Source: Rhodanobacter sp. C03 (GTDB lineage Bacteria > Pseudomonadota > Gammaproteobacteria > Xanthomonadales > Rhodanobacteraceae). Taken from it: a stretch of 64,000 bases of DNA. Positions 36,820-46,646 of this stretch are shown here, piece by piece (positions within the stretch are counted from its first letter, which is position 1; the number at the start of each line of letters is the position of its first letter). Location of the stretch: the NCBI RefSeq assembly GCF_002001175.1, contig NZ_MUNT01000001.1, positions 62,001 through 126,000 on the forward strand, in the 5' to 3' direction. The notes beneath the pieces were generated by a model. That model ran no database searches. It was not told the DNA's origin and worked only from the letters and a program-made list of their open reading frames with translations. A program made the position numbers and the translations under genes.

Positions 36820-38583
36820 TCAGAGTGAATCGTCGTCCTGGGCGTCGCTTGTCACCGGCCCGCAGCCGGGTATCACCGCGTCGGCCCTGAACAACCACCA
36901 GTCGCGCCGGTTGGCGTGGCCGACATGGATCGCGTGATGGCGGTCCACACACGAACCCATTGCCTCGTCCAGGCTGAAGATCCAGCGATGCGCCGGATCC
37001 TGCTGCAGCCAGGCCACAGCGTCGGCATACTGCTGCGACCAGGGTTTCAGGAAGCCGAATTCGGCGACCGGTCCCTGCGCCATCAGCAGGTTCTGCTCCT
37101 TCCAGGCGAGCAGGCCGAGCGTCGCATCAGGTCCGGCGATGGCTCGTGCATGCAGCATCACGTCGCGCGCCGAGCGGTCGCCGTTGAGCATCGGGTAGCC
37201 CCACAGGCCATATAGCCCCCACAGGATGAAGGCGAACAGCAACCAGCCCAGGGGTGCGCGGCGCACCCGCGTGAACGCAACGATGACAAGGCCGGCCAGT
37301 CCGATGCTCAAGAAGAGCCACCAGATCTGCGGATCCAGGCTTTGTTCCAGCTGGGCGGCCCATTTCGGGTGCGCATGCAGGGCCAGTGTCGCGGCGACGG
37401 TCATTGCCGTCGCCAGCAGCAGAGTCAGGGCAAACACCGCAACGCGCACGCCATGCTTGCGCAACAGGCCCGGCAGCAACGGCGCCAGTGCCAGTGCGGT
37501 CATCGGCAGCGCCGGCAGGATGTAGACATCGCGCTTGCCCGGGCTGAACGAGAAGAACAGCAGGACCAGCACGATCCAGCCCACCGGCAGCAGGAAACGC
37601 GCGTCGCGCCGTTTCAATCGGCGCCACCAGGCCGGCAGCGCCCACGGCAGCAGCAGCGACAGCGGCAGCCAGTCGACTACGATGATGCCGAGGAAATAGA
37701 ACGGTGAATGGATATGCCCGGTCGGTGTCGCGTAGCGATGCACGGTCTGCCCGAACAGGATGTTCTGCACATATTCGGCATGCTGCGGATCGCCGTCGGC
37801 GCGCGCGACCAGCAGCATCGGCAGCAACCACGCCAGGATCGGCACTAGGAACAGCGCCAGTCCGCCGACCCAGCGCCAGCCGCCGTGCGGGAGTGCCAGT
37901 TGACGCCATTGGCCACGGCGGGCGAACAGGTAGGGAATCAGCATCAGCAGCGCCAGCACGCCGACGCCCTTGGTCGCCACGCCTACGCCGGCGAAGAAAC
38001 AACCGATGGCGAACCAGCGCCACGACGGCCCCAGCAGCAGGTGGCGCAGCAGGCCGTAGTTGGCCAGGGTGATCCAGCCCAGCAGCAGTGGATCGATCTG
38101 CGCGTTGCGCATCTGATAGCTGAAGTGGATGGTCACCAGCAGCGTGGCTGCGGCGAGCAGGGCGCTGCGGTGGTTCCACAGCCGCCGGGCGAGGTCGTAG
38201 ACGAGGGCTAGCGAGCCCAGTGCGGCGACCAGTGAGGGCAGCAGGAACGCCACCCGCCAGGATCCGGTGAGCAGGTAGGCCAGCGCCTGCAGCCACATGA
38301 ACACCGGCGGCTTGTCCGGATAAAGCTCATGGCCGCGGTGCGGGAACAGCCACTGGCCATGTTCGACCATCCAGTGTGCGACCAGGGCAAAGCGCGGCTC
38401 GTCGGAGGGCCACGGATCGCGCAAGCCGATGCCGAGGCCAAGCAGCAGCAGCGCGAACACGCCGAACAGCAGCAGCTCTTGGCGTGCACTGTTCAACCAC
38501 AGTGGGCGAGCATGGGACAGAGGTACGCAGGGCTTCACGGGTCGACTCTTCTTCGTCAACTGGTGGTCAATGCCGCCAAGCAT
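36820..38583 (-). CDS. ArnT/PMT-type glycosyltransferase, copy 2
   Basis: Second polytopic GT-C enzyme, 587 aa. Early loop LRDPWPSDEPRFALVAHWMVEHGQW with HELYPDKPPVFMWLQ contains the D-E-P and D-K-P-P motifs of ArnT/PMT-2 proteins, followed by about eleven hydrophobic helices and a soluble C-terminal domain (about 120 aa). Homologues move a sugar from undecaprenyl phosphate onto lipid A. The start could be internal (MLGGIDHQLTKKSRP precedes the first helix by about 30 residues). Its presence with copy 1 suggests two different periplasmic sugar additions. Confidence 0.87.
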   Translation of the reverse strand: MLGGIDHQLTKKSRPVKPCVPLSHARPLWLNSARQELLLFGVFALLLLGLGIGLRDPWPSDEPRFALVAHWMVEHGQWLFPHRGHELYPDKPPVFMWLQALAYLLTGSWRVAFLLPSLVAALGSLALVYDLARRLWNHRSALLAAATLLVTIHFSYQMRNAQIDPLLLGWITLANYGLLRHLLLGPSWRWFAIGCFFAGVGVATKGVGVLALLMLIPYLFARRGQWRQLALPHGGWRWVGGLALFLVPILAWLLPMLLVARADGDPQHAEYVQNILFGQTVHRYATPTGHIHSPFYFLGIIVVDWLPLSLLLPWALPAWWRRLKRRDARFLLPVGWIVLVLLFFSFSPGKRDVYILPALPMTALALAPLLPGLLRKHGVRVAVFALTLLLATAMTVAATLALHAHPKWAAQLEQSLDPQIWWLFLSIGLAGLVIVAFTRVRRAPLGWLLFAFILWGLYGLWGYPMLNGDRSARDVMLHARAIAGPDATLGLLAWKEQNLLMAQGPVAEFGFLKPWSQQYADAVAWLQQDPAHRWIFSLDEAMGSCVDRHHAIHVGHANRRDWWLFRADAVIPGCGPVTSDAQDDDSL

Positions 38584-38645
38584 AGCCCGGCTGCCGAAGT
38601 CACTGGGCAGGCATGATCGAGGGCTGTGCCGGGCCAGGGGTGGGC

Positions 38646-39947
38646 TCAGGGACGCTTCTGCAGTACCGCGTAATACATACCGTCGAGGTCGCCATCACCG
38701 GGCAGGATCTGCCAGCCCACGGACGCGGCGTGGCCCACCGGCAGCGTGAAGGCCACGGCCTGCGCATCCGGCTGGGTCGCCAGCAGTTCGCTGACGATCA
38801 CCTCATTTTCCGCACGCAATACCGAGCAGGTGATGTAGACCAGCCGTCCGCCTGGAGCCAGCAGCGGCCATAGCGCGGAGAGGATCCGGCGTTGCTGCGC
38901 GTGCATGGCAGCGATGTCGCTCTCGCGCCGATGCAGGCGCACGTCCGGTCGTCGGCGCAACACGCCGGTGGCCGAGCACGGCGCATCGATCAGGATGCGA
39001 TCGAACGCCTGTCCCTTCCACCAGCCGGCCGTTGCACCGGCGTCCCCGATCACCAGCTTGGCATTCAGTCGCAGCCGCATGAGGTTCTGACGGATCCGCT
39101 CGGCACGCTTGGGATCGAACTCCAGCGCGGTCAGGTCAACGTTGGCACGTTCCAGCAGATGGCAGGCCTTGCCGCCAGGCGCGGCGCAGGCATCAAGCAC
39201 GCGCAATCCATCCCGCAGGTCGGCCAGGTCCGCAGCCACCTGCGCGGAGCCATCCTGTACGGCAAACAGACCATCCTCGAAACCGGGCAGGCGGGTGACA
39301 TCCGTGCTGTGTGGCAACACCAGGGCGTCGCTCAGCCAGGGATGCGCACTGGTCGCATATCCGGCAGTCTGCAGTTGTCCGATCAGTGCCTCGCGGTTGC
39401 TGCGCTGCCGATTGACCCGCAGCATCAGCGGAGGTTCGCGGTTGTCGGCGGTCATCACCGCCTCGGCCTGTTCGGGCCAGTCGCGCTGCAGTGCCGCGGC
39501 CAGCCACGCCGGATGTGCATGGCGGGTCTGCGGTTTGGCATCGAGCTGGGCAATCAGGGTCTCGCGCTCGCGTTGCCAGCGGCGCAGCACGGCATTCACC
39601 AGTCCAGCCAGCTGCGGTCGCTGCAGTGCGCGCACCGCCTCGACGGTGGCTGCTACCGCCGCATAGTCCTGCATTTCGAGGATTTCCAGCTGCACCAGGC
39701 CCAGCACGAGCAGGGCGTGGATCGCCGGATCCTTGTGTCGCAGGGATTTTTCCAGAAGGCCATCGATCGCGGCGTCGAAGCGCAGCCACCACCGTGCACC
39801 TTCGCTGAGCAGGGCCATCAGCAGCGCGCGGTCGCGCGGATCGGCCAGACGCGGCGCCGTGCGCTCCATCACGTCGCGCAATGAGGCGCCGCGCAGGGCG
39901 ATTTCAGCGAGGCCCTTGGCGGCCAGCGCGCGAGTATCGGTCTTCAT
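38646..39947 (-). CDS. rsmB: 16S rRNA (cytosine-967-C5)-methyltransferase
   Basis: A 433-aa enzyme methylating C967 of 16S rRNA with SAM. An N-terminal NusB-like RNA-binding domain (residues about 1-140, ALLVLGLVQLEILEMQDYAA) precedes the Rossmann methyltransferase domain with SAM motif VLDACAAPGGKACHL and the two catalytic cysteines in DAPCSATG and YITCSVLRAENE. ATG 39947 (MKTDTRALAAKGL) was chosen by family alignment; no good ribosome site is seen, but 15-nt repeats each containing ATGAA lead into it. It follows fmt by 40 bp in the order def-fmt-rsmB, the common gammaproteobacterial operon. Confidence 0.95.
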   Translation of the reverse strand: MKTDTRALAAKGLAEIALRGASLRDVMERTAPRLADPRDRALLMALLSEGARWWLRFDAAIDGLLEKSLRHKDPAIHALLVLGLVQLEILEMQDYAAVAATVEAVRALQRPQLAGLVNAVLRRWQRERETLIAQLDAKPQTRHAHPAWLAAALQRDWPEQAEAVMTADNREPPLMLRVNRQRSNREALIGQLQTAGYATSAHPWLSDALVLPHSTDVTRLPGFEDGLFAVQDGSAQVAADLADLRDGLRVLDACAAPGGKACHLLERANVDLTALEFDPKRAERIRQNLMRLRLNAKLVIGDAGATAGWWKGQAFDRILIDAPCSATGVLRRRPDVRLHRRESDIAAMHAQQRRILSALWPLLAPGGRLVYITCSVLRAENEVIVSELLATQPDAQAVAFTLPVGHAASVGWQILPGDGDLDGMYYAVLQKRP

Positions 39948-39999
39948 CGGGGGTATTTCATCGGAACATGCTTCATTGGAACTGGTTTCATCGGAACTG
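39941..39999 (-). repeat. Degenerate 15-nt tandem repeat at fmt-rsmB junction
   Basis: About four imperfect 15-nt units with core TTCCGATGAA run from the end of fmt into the rsmB start codon, placing four ATG triplets 14-15 nt apart. The array is short and may affect start selection. No known function. Confidence 0.5.
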
Positions 40000-40929
40000 G
40001 CGCAGCTCGGGGCGCGCGTTGAGGTAGTCGAGCGCGCCGATGCGCTTGCCGCCAGCGCGCTGCAACGCGACGACGCGCAACGCGCCGTGGCCACAGGCGA
40101 GGTCGATGCCATCGCGGCCGGCGGCGATCACTTGGCCCGGCGCGGTGTGGTGATCGCGTTCGATTGCCTGTGCGGCCCAGATCCGCAACGGCTCGCCAGC
40201 GATCTCGCCTTCGGCGACCGGCCATGGGTCGAAGGCACGCACCTGACGTTCCAGTTCCAGCGCCGGACGGCTGAAATCGAGTCGCGCTTCGGCCTTGTCC
40301 AGCTTGTGGGCGTACAGCACACCTTCCTCTGGCTGTGGAGTGGCGGTCAGCGCCTCACCGGCCAGTGTCCGCAGCAGGCCTTCAGCCAGCACATCAGCAC
40401 CCAGCGCGGACAGACGATCATGCAGCGAACCGCCGGTATCTTCGCTGGATATCGGTGTGCGCCGCTCCAGCAGGAGCGGGCCGGTATCCAGGCCCGCTTC
40501 CATCTGCATCAGGTCGATGCCACTTTCGCTGTCGCCGGCAAGAATCGCCCTCTGGATCGGCGCCGCGCCGCGCCAGCGCGGCAGGAGACTGGCGTGCACG
40601 TTCCAGCAGCCCAGGCGCGGGATTGCCAACACCTTGCGCGGCAGGATCAGGCCGTAGGCGACCACCACCAGCAGGTCGGGTCGATACGCTGCCAGCGTCT
40701 GTTGAGCCTCGGCGGACTTCAGCGACTCGGGTTGTTCGACCGCGATGCCGGCAGCCAGCGCGGCCTGCTTGACCGGGCTCGGGGTGAGCTTGCGGCCACG
40801 ACCGGCCGGTCGGTCGGGCTGGGTATAGACGGCCACCACCTCGGCACCGCTGGCGCGGCAGGCTTCGAGGCAGGGAACGGAAAACTCCGGGGTGCCGGCG
40901 AAGACCAGCCGCAGGCCTGGACTATTCAA
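39988..40929 (-). CDS. fmt: Methionyl-tRNA formyltransferase
   Basis: A 313-aa enzyme that formylates initiator Met-tRNA with 10-formyl-THF. The motifs are [15 protein letters not shown] at the N-terminus, [20 protein letters not shown] with the catalytic Asn/His, and DTGPLL. A TTG start at 40929 is proposed: it overlaps the def stop (TTGA), and the resulting length matches the usual 310-315 aa, whereas an upstream ATG would add a 40-residue unrelated stretch read from def. Coupled translation with def is therefore likely. Confidence 0.95.
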   Translation of the reverse strand: MNSPGLRLVFAGTPEFSVPCLEACRASGAEVVAVYTQPDRPAGRGRKLTPSPVKQAALAAGIAVEQPESLKSAEAQQTLAAYRPDLLVVVAYGLILPRKVLAIPRLGCWNVHASLLPRWRGAAPIQRAILAGDSESGIDLMQMEAGLDTGPLLLERRTPISSEDTGGSLHDRLSALGADVLAEGLLRTLAGEALTATPQPEEGVLYAHKLDKAEARLDFSRPALELERQVRAFDPWPVAEGEIAGEPLRIWAAQAIERDHHTAPGQVIAAGRDGIDLACGHGALRVVALQRAGGKRIGALDYLNARPELRQFR

Positions 40930-41435
40930 GCACTCGCCGCCTGCTTGCGCTGCTTGTCCAGCCGCTTCAACAGCAGGGCGCGCTTCAGTGGCGACAGGTA
41001 GTCGACGAACACCTTGCCGTCCAGGTGATCCAGCTCGTGCTGGATGCATACCGCCAGCGGGCCCTCGGCCTCGACGATGATTTCCTTCCCATCCACATCC
41101 TGCGCTTTCACCTTCACCTGCAGGGCGCGGGTGACATCGGCGTACAGGCCGGGGAAGGACAGGCAGCCTTCCTGGTAGACCTGCGAGCCGTCCTTTTCGA
41201 GGATCTGCGCATTGATCAGCGCCAGCGGATGCTTGCGGTCGTCGCTCATGTCGGCAACCAGCACGCGCTGGTGCACGTTGACCTGGGTCGCCGCCAGCCC
41301 GACGCCATTGGCGGCGTACATGGTTTCGAACATGTCGGCGACGAACTGTTTCAGTTTGGTGTCGAACACGCGCACCGGCTCGGCGCGAGTGCGCAGGCGC
41401 GGGTCGGGAAATTCAAGGATGGAAAGTATCGACAT
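40926..41435 (-). CDS. def: Peptide deformylase
   Basis: Metalloenzyme of 169 aa that removes the N-formyl group from nascent proteins. All three motifs are intact: GVGLAATQV (residues 44-52), EGCLSFP (Cys91 metal ligand) and QHELDHLDG (His133, Glu134, His137). Length is normal. It is the first gene of def-fmt-rsmB on the minus strand and is divergent from the LysM gene, with about 190 bp between their starts for both promoters. Confidence 0.97.
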   Translation of the reverse strand: MSILSILEFPDPRLRTRAEPVRVFDTKLKQFVADMFETMYAANGVGLAATQVNVHQRVLVADMSDDRKHPLALINAQILEKDGSQVYQEGCLSFPGLYADVTRALQVKVKAQDVDGKEIIVEAEGPLAVCIQHELDHLDGKVFVDYLSPLKRALLLKRLDKQRKQAASA

Positions 41436-41623
41436 GGATTTTGCCTCGGCGCCGAAAGTGCGGGCGATTTGGTAAAAACCACCCCCGGACGCGATCTAGA
41501 ATGTGCCTTATTGTACGTCGGCAAACATCCGAGCGCAGACGATTTTTGCCAATTGAAACCTGTTGCGCACGTTAACCATTCGGTTACACTCGACCGAGCT
41601 CTGGGGAAGGGGGATTCCCACCA

Positions 41624-42745
41624 ATGATCAGAAAGCTATTCGTGTTGGTGGCCGGCATGCTGGTCACCGTGGCCGTTTATGCGGCCGGCGCGCAGCTGCG
41701 AGCCAATCATCCCGACAGCTATACCGTACGTCGGGGCGATACCTTGTGGGATATCTCCGCCAAGTTCCTGTCCAAGCCGTGGCTGTGGCCGGAGATCTGG
41801 CAGGCCAATCCGCAGGTGCGCAATCCGCATCTGATCTATCCCGGCGACGTGCTCAACTTGTCTTTCATCAACGGGCCGCGTCTGCGCATGCAGCCGAGCG
41901 TGCATCGTGAAGGTGATGCCGTGCCGGCGATTCCGCTGGCCGAGCTGAAGATGTTCCTCAAGGACATGCGGGTGATGGATTCCAATGCCGTCAGCTCGGC
42001 GCCGTATGTGGTTGGCCTAGAGGAGGCACGCCTGCGCGGTACGGTCGGCCAGAACATATACGTGCGCGGCCTGCAGGGTGCGCCCGGTCAGCGCTGGGCA
42101 ATCGTGCGGCCGAGCCACGTGTTCCGTGGTTTCGATCAGAACGATCCCGGCAGTGCTGATCTGGTTGGCCATGAGCTCGACAGCAATGCGGCGATGGTCA
42201 ATGCGCCATGGGACGAGAACACCCGCAATGACGGGCATTACGGCCGGGGTGACGACCTCGGTGTCGAGGTCAGCGTCATTGGTACCGCCGAAACACTGCG
42301 CATGGGCGACCCGTCAACCCTGCTGCTGCTCGATTCGACGCTGGAAATCCGCAGTGGCGACCGCATCATGCCGGTCGATGACACGCCGTACGACCCGTAC
42401 TACTACCCACATCCGCCGAAGTCCGTGCCGACCGGTGCCAAGGTGGTTGGGTTCGCCGACGCGATGGACGCAGCGGGCCCGCGCCAGGTGGTGGCACTGT
42501 CGATTGGTGCCAGGGATGGGGTCGACAACGGCCAGACGTTCTCCATCTACGAGCCGGGCGAAACCATCCACGACGACGTGGCGAGCAACAGCTGGCGTCG
42601 CAGCATGGGCAAGACGGTCACGTTGCCGGACGAGTACGTCGGTCATGTGATGGTGTTCCGCACTTTCGATCGGGTCAGCTACGGCCTGGTGATGGACGGT
42701 CTACGGCCGATACACATCGGAGCTCGTCTGCGCGCACCGGAATAG
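41624..42745 (+). CDS. LysM-domain envelope protein
   Basis: A 373-aa protein with an N-terminal signal/anchor (MIRKLFVLVAGMLVTVAVYA) and one LysM domain (residues about 33-80: SYTVRRGDTLWDISAKFLSK, IWQANPQVRNPHLIYPGD) that should bind peptidoglycan. The remaining 290 residues are a conserved but uncharacterised region with an SH3-like C-terminal strand set (GHVMVFRTFDRVSYGLVM). Position between def and dprA is a standard arrangement in gammaproteobacteria. It starts at ATG 41624, with a GGAAGGGGG stretch upstream. Confidence 0.9.
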   Translation: MIRKLFVLVAGMLVTVAVYAAGAQLRANHPDSYTVRRGDTLWDISAKFLSKPWLWPEIWQANPQVRNPHLIYPGDVLNLSFINGPRLRMQPSVHREGDAVPAIPLAELKMFLKDMRVMDSNAVSSAPYVVGLEEARLRGTVGQNIYVRGLQGAPGQRWAIVRPSHVFRGFDQNDPGSADLVGHELDSNAAMVNAPWDENTRNDGHYGRGDDLGVEVSVIGTAETLRMGDPSTLLLLDSTLEIRSGDRIMPVDDTPYDPYYYPHPPKSVPTGAKVVGFADAMDAAGPRQVVALSIGARDGVDNGQTFSIYEPGETIHDDVASNSWRRSMGKTVTLPDEYVGHVMVFRTFDRVSYGLVMDGLRPIHIGARLRAPE

Positions 42746-42835
42746 TCCGGCCAGCCGGTAGCGATACTTTCCTACAGTACGGCGCGGCCACCACCGCGCC
42801 GTTTCTGTTTGCGGGTGTTGCTTAAACTGCAGTGC

Positions 42836-44011
42836 ATGAACGTCATGGATGATTTGCGCGCGTGGTTGATTGCCCTGCGGACGCCGGGGCTGGGCCCCGG
42901 CGGCCTGCGCGAACGGCTAAGCGTAGCCGCTGGCGACATCCTGGTGGTGCTGGGGCAATTGCGGCGCGACTCCGCATCGCTGGGAGAACCGGCACAGGCA
43001 TGGCTGGCGCAACCGGACGAAGCGCGGCTCGCGGCCGATCTGGCATGGCTGGCCGAGCCAGGCCATCATCTGCTGTGTTGTACCGAGGCGGATTTTCCGC
43101 CGCAACTGGAACATATTCCGCAGCCGCCAGCCGTGTTGTTCGTGGCGGGTGACGCCAGTCTTCTGCTGCATCCGCAAGTGGCCATTGTCGGTGCGCGCAA
43201 CGCCAGTACGGCGGGATTGGCGCATGCCCGCGCATTTGCCCGCGCGCTGACGCAGGCCGGCTTCGTGATCACCAGCGGCATGGCCGACGGTATCGATGGT
43301 GCGGCGCATGCGGCGGCGCTGGATGCCGGTGCGGCGACACTGGCGGTGATCGGTACGGGGCCGGACCGGGTATATCCGCGCAAGCATCACGGGCTGGCAC
43401 GGCGGATCGCCACGCACGGCGCGCTGGTCAGCGAGTTTCCACCCGGCACGCCGGCGCGGGCCGACCATTTCCCGCGGCGCAATCGGCTGATTGCCGGTCT
43501 TGCGCTGGGCACGCTGGTGATCGAGGCCGGGTTGCAATCCGGCTCGCTGATCACTGCCCGGCTGGCCGGCGAACAGGGGCGCGAGGTGTTCGCGTTGCCC
43601 GGTTCCATCCATAATCCGCTCGCTCGCGGGTGCCACCGGTTGATTCGTGATGGCGCGCGACTGGTCGAGAGTGCCAGCGAGATTATCGAGACATTGGCGC
43701 CGGTAGCGCGCATGCTCGGCGCCGAGCTGGCTGTCCGGTTGGGAGAGGAAGCCGGTGGCGAGGCGGCAAAGTCGTCAACCGGGAAGGACTCCATGGATGA
43801 TTCGTTCCAGCAGCTTGAAAATCCCGAATATCGGCAATTATTCCTCAAAATAGGCCATGAATCGGCGACGTTGGACGAACTTGTGCAACATACCGGGCAA
43901 TCTGCCGCGACGTTGTCTTCGATGCTGCTGATACTGGAGCTGGAGGGCCGGATCGAAAGTCTGCCGGGCAATCGTTACCAGCGCTTGCCAAGCGGATCGA
44001 CCGCCGCCTGA
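42836..44011 (+). CDS. dprA: DNA-processing protein DprA
   Basis: A 391-aa recombination mediator that loads RecA on incoming single-stranded DNA in natural transformation. N-terminal HhH/SAM-like region, Rossmann-fold core with VAIVGARNASTAG, ITSGMADGIDGAAH, GTGPDRVYPRKH and FPRRNRLIAGLALGTLVIEA, then a linker and a C-terminal winged helix (HTGQSAATLSSMLLILELEGRI). ATG 42836 was chosen; ATG 42845 is three codons later. Its presence suggests competence potential. topA follows 133 bp downstream. Confidence 0.95.
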   Translation: MNVMDDLRAWLIALRTPGLGPGGLRERLSVAAGDILVVLGQLRRDSASLGEPAQAWLAQPDEARLAADLAWLAEPGHHLLCCTEADFPPQLEHIPQPPAVLFVAGDASLLLHPQVAIVGARNASTAGLAHARAFARALTQAGFVITSGMADGIDGAAHAAALDAGAATLAVIGTGPDRVYPRKHHGLARRIATHGALVSEFPPGTPARADHFPRRNRLIAGLALGTLVIEAGLQSGSLITARLAGEQGREVFALPGSIHNPLARGCHRLIRDGARLVESASEIIETLAPVARMLGAELAVRLGEEAGGEAAKSSTGKDSMDDSFQQLENPEYRQLFLKIGHESATLDELVQHTGQSAATLSSMLLILELEGRIESLPGNRYQRLPSGSTAA

Positions 44012-44144
44012 GCGCTTGCGCGGCATGACTGAGGTCGTGTCGCAAGGCCGTTCGGGCTTGACAGCCGCTGGCACGGCATGGTTTCAACTATATATATGTC
44101 CGGCGCCGCAAGCGCCGGTGGTTCGCTTTCGGAAATCCAGCTTC

Positions 44145-46646
44145 ATGGCAAAAAACCTGCTCATCGTCGAATCACCGGCCAAGGCCAAGACGATCAACAA
44201 ATACCTCGGCAAGGATTTTCAGGTCCTTGCCTCCTACGGTCACGTGCGTGACCTGAAGCCGAAGGAGGGCGCGGTCGACACCGAACACGGTTTCACCATG
44301 GCTTACGAGGTGATCGAGCGCAACGAGAAACACGTCGATGCGATCGCCAAGGCGGCCAAGCTGGCCGACGACATCTATCTTGCGACCGACTTGGATCGCG
44401 AAGGCGAGGCGATCAGCTGGCACATCAGCGAGATCCTGAAGGAGCGCGGCCTCACCAAGGGCAAGCAGCTGCACCGCGTGGTGTTCTCCGAAATCACGCC
44501 GAAGGCGATCAAGGCCGCAGTGGCCGCGCCACGCCAGCTCTCGCACGACCTGGTCGACGCGCAGCAGGCACGGCGCGCACTGGACTACCTGGTCGGCTTC
44601 AACCTGTCGCCGGTGCTGTGGCGCAAGGTGCAGCGTGGACTGTCCGCCGGCCGCGTGCAGTCACCGGCATTGCGCATGATCGTCGAGCGCGAGGAGGAGA
44701 TCGAGGCGTTCAAGGCGCGCGAATACTGGACGATCGAGGCACAGCTGAAGCACGCCGATGGCGATTTCACGGCACGCCTCAGCAAGCTCAACGGCAAGAA
44801 ATTCGAGCAGTTTGACCTCACCAACGAGACCGATGCGCAGGCGGCGCGCGCTGCGCTGAAACAGGCCGCACACGGTCGCCTCACGGTCAGCGACGTCGGC
44901 TCCAAGGAGCGCAAGCGCCGCCCGGCCGCCCCGTTCACCACCTCGACCCTGCAGCAGGAGGCCGCGCGCAAGCTTGGCTTCACCACCAGCCGCACGATGA
45001 AAGTGGCGCAGGGTCTGTATGAGGGTGTGGCGCTCGGTGACGAGGGCAACGTCGGCCTGATCACCTACATGCGTACCGACTCCACCATGCTCGGTGACGA
45101 TGCACTGGCCGAGCTGCGCCAGTTGATCGTGCGCGATTTCGGCGCCCATGCGCTGCCGGACGCGCCGCAGGTCTACAAGACCAAGTCGAAGAACGCGCAG
45201 GAAGCGCATGAGGCGATCCGCCCGACTTCCGCGATGTACACGCCGAAAGCGGTGGCCGCCTTCCTCAACGACGACCAACGCAAGCTATACGAGCTGATCT
45301 GGAAGCGCACGGTCGCGTGCCAGATGATCCACGCCACGCTGAATACCGTCTCCGTGGAATTTGCATTGCGCGATGTGACCGGCGGCGACGCATCGTTCCG
45401 TGCCAGCGGCACCACCGTGATCGATCCGGGCTTTCTCGCTGTGTACGAGGAAGGTCGAGACCAGAAAACCGAAGAGGACGACGACGAAGGCCGTCGCCTG
45501 CCGCGGATGGTAGTGGGCGAGCAGGTGCCGTTGCACGAAATCGCCGCGGACCAGCATTTCACCGAGCCACCGCCGCGCTATTCCGAGGCGAGCCTGGTCA
45601 AGGCGCTGGAAGAACACGGCATCGGCCGCCCGTCGACCTATGCCAGCATCATCCAGGTGCTGCAGAACCGTGAATACGTTTTTCTCGACAGTCGCCGCTT
45701 CAAGCCCAGCGACGTCGGCCGCGCGGTCAGCAATTTCCTCACCGCGCATTTCACCCGCTACGTCGACTACGACTTCACCGCGAAGATGGAAGACGAACTC
45801 GACGCGGTCAGTCGTGGCGAGGAAGCCTGGGTGCCGCTGATGGAGCGCTTCTGGCTGCCGTTCAAGCAGCAGGTGGACGAGAAAACCGAGTCGGTCGATC
45901 GCAACGAGGCCACCGGCGCGCGCGAACTCGGCAGCGACCCGAAAACCGGCAAGCCGGTGTCGGTGCGGCTGGGCCGGTTCGGGCCGTATGCCGCGATCGG
46001 CACCAAGGACGACGAGGACAAGCCGACCTTCGCCTCACTGCGTCCCGGCCAGAGCATGCACACGATCACCCTGGCCGAGGCGCTGGAGCTGTTCAAGTTG
46101 CCGCGCCAGCTTGGCCAGGCGGAAAACGGCGATGAAGTCAGCGTGGCGATCGGCCGCTTCGGCCCGTTCGTGAAACAGGGCAGCACCTATGCCTCGATGA
46201 AACCCGAGGACGACCCGTACACGATCGAGCTGCCGCGCGCGTTGCAGATCGTGGCCGAAAAGCTGGAGATGCTGGCGAACCGCCTGATCCTCGATTTCGG
46301 CAACGGTGTGCAGGTACTCAACGGCCGCTATGGCGCGTACATCACCGATGGCGAGAAGAACGCGCGCATTCCGAAGGAGCAGGAGCCGAAGGAGCTGACC
46401 GAGAAGCAGTGTCTCGAACTGCTCGCCGCTGCACCGGTGCGCAAGGGCCGCTTCGGCAAGAAGACCGCTGCGAAGAAGACGGCGACCAAGAAAGCGGCTG
46501 TGAAGAAGGCTGCACCGGCGGCGAAGAAGACCGCCGTGAAGAAGGCCTCGACGAAGAAGAAAGCCGCCAAGAAGACGGCGACCAAGAAAACGGCCACCAA
46601 AAAAGCGGCGACGAAGAAAGCCGTGGCAGAGAAAGTCGAGGCCTGA
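44145..46646 (+). CDS. topA: DNA topoisomerase I with Lys/Ala-rich tail
   Basis: Type IA topoisomerase of 833 aa relaxing negative supercoils. TOPRIM domain (LLIVESPAKAKTINKYLG; DLDREGEAISWHI), active Tyr308 in LITYMRTDST, and C-terminal repeats (KTGKPVSVRLGRFGPYAAIG, VSVAIGRFGPFVKQG, VQVLNGRYGAYITDG) without clear Cys4 zinc fingers. The last 65 or so residues are a run of KK-TA/AA repeats like histone H1 tails, which probably increases DNA affinity. ATG 44145 begins the canonical MAKNLLIVESP. The tsaC gene starts immediately at the stop codon. Confidence 0.97.
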   Translation: MAKNLLIVESPAKAKTINKYLGKDFQVLASYGHVRDLKPKEGAVDTEHGFTMAYEVIERNEKHVDAIAKAAKLADDIYLATDLDREGEAISWHISEILKERGLTKGKQLHRVVFSEITPKAIKAAVAAPRQLSHDLVDAQQARRALDYLVGFNLSPVLWRKVQRGLSAGRVQSPALRMIVEREEEIEAFKAREYWTIEAQLKHADGDFTARLSKLNGKKFEQFDLTNETDAQAARAALKQAAHGRLTVSDVGSKERKRRPAAPFTTSTLQQEAARKLGFTTSRTMKVAQGLYEGVALGDEGNVGLITYMRTDSTMLGDDALAELRQLIVRDFGAHALPDAPQVYKTKSKNAQEAHEAIRPTSAMYTPKAVAAFLNDDQRKLYELIWKRTVACQMIHATLNTVSVEFALRDVTGGDASFRASGTTVIDPGFLAVYEEGRDQKTEEDDDEGRRLPRMVVGEQVPLHEIAADQHFTEPPPRYSEASLVKALEEHGIGRPSTYASIIQVLQNREYVFLDSRRFKPSDVGRAVSNFLTAHFTRYVDYDFTAKMEDELDAVSRGEEAWVPLMERFWLPFKQQVDEKTESVDRNEATGARELGSDPKTGKPVSVRLGRFGPYAAIGTKDDEDKPTFASLRPGQSMHTITLAEALELFKLPRQLGQAENGDEVSVAIGRFGPFVKQGSTYASMKPEDDPYTIELPRALQIVAEKLEMLANRLILDFGNGVQVLNGRYGAYITDGEKNARIPKEQEPKELTEKQCLELLAAAPVRKGRFGKKTAAKKTATKKAAVKKAAPAAKKTAVKKASTKKKAAKKTATKKTATKKAATKKAVAEKVEA

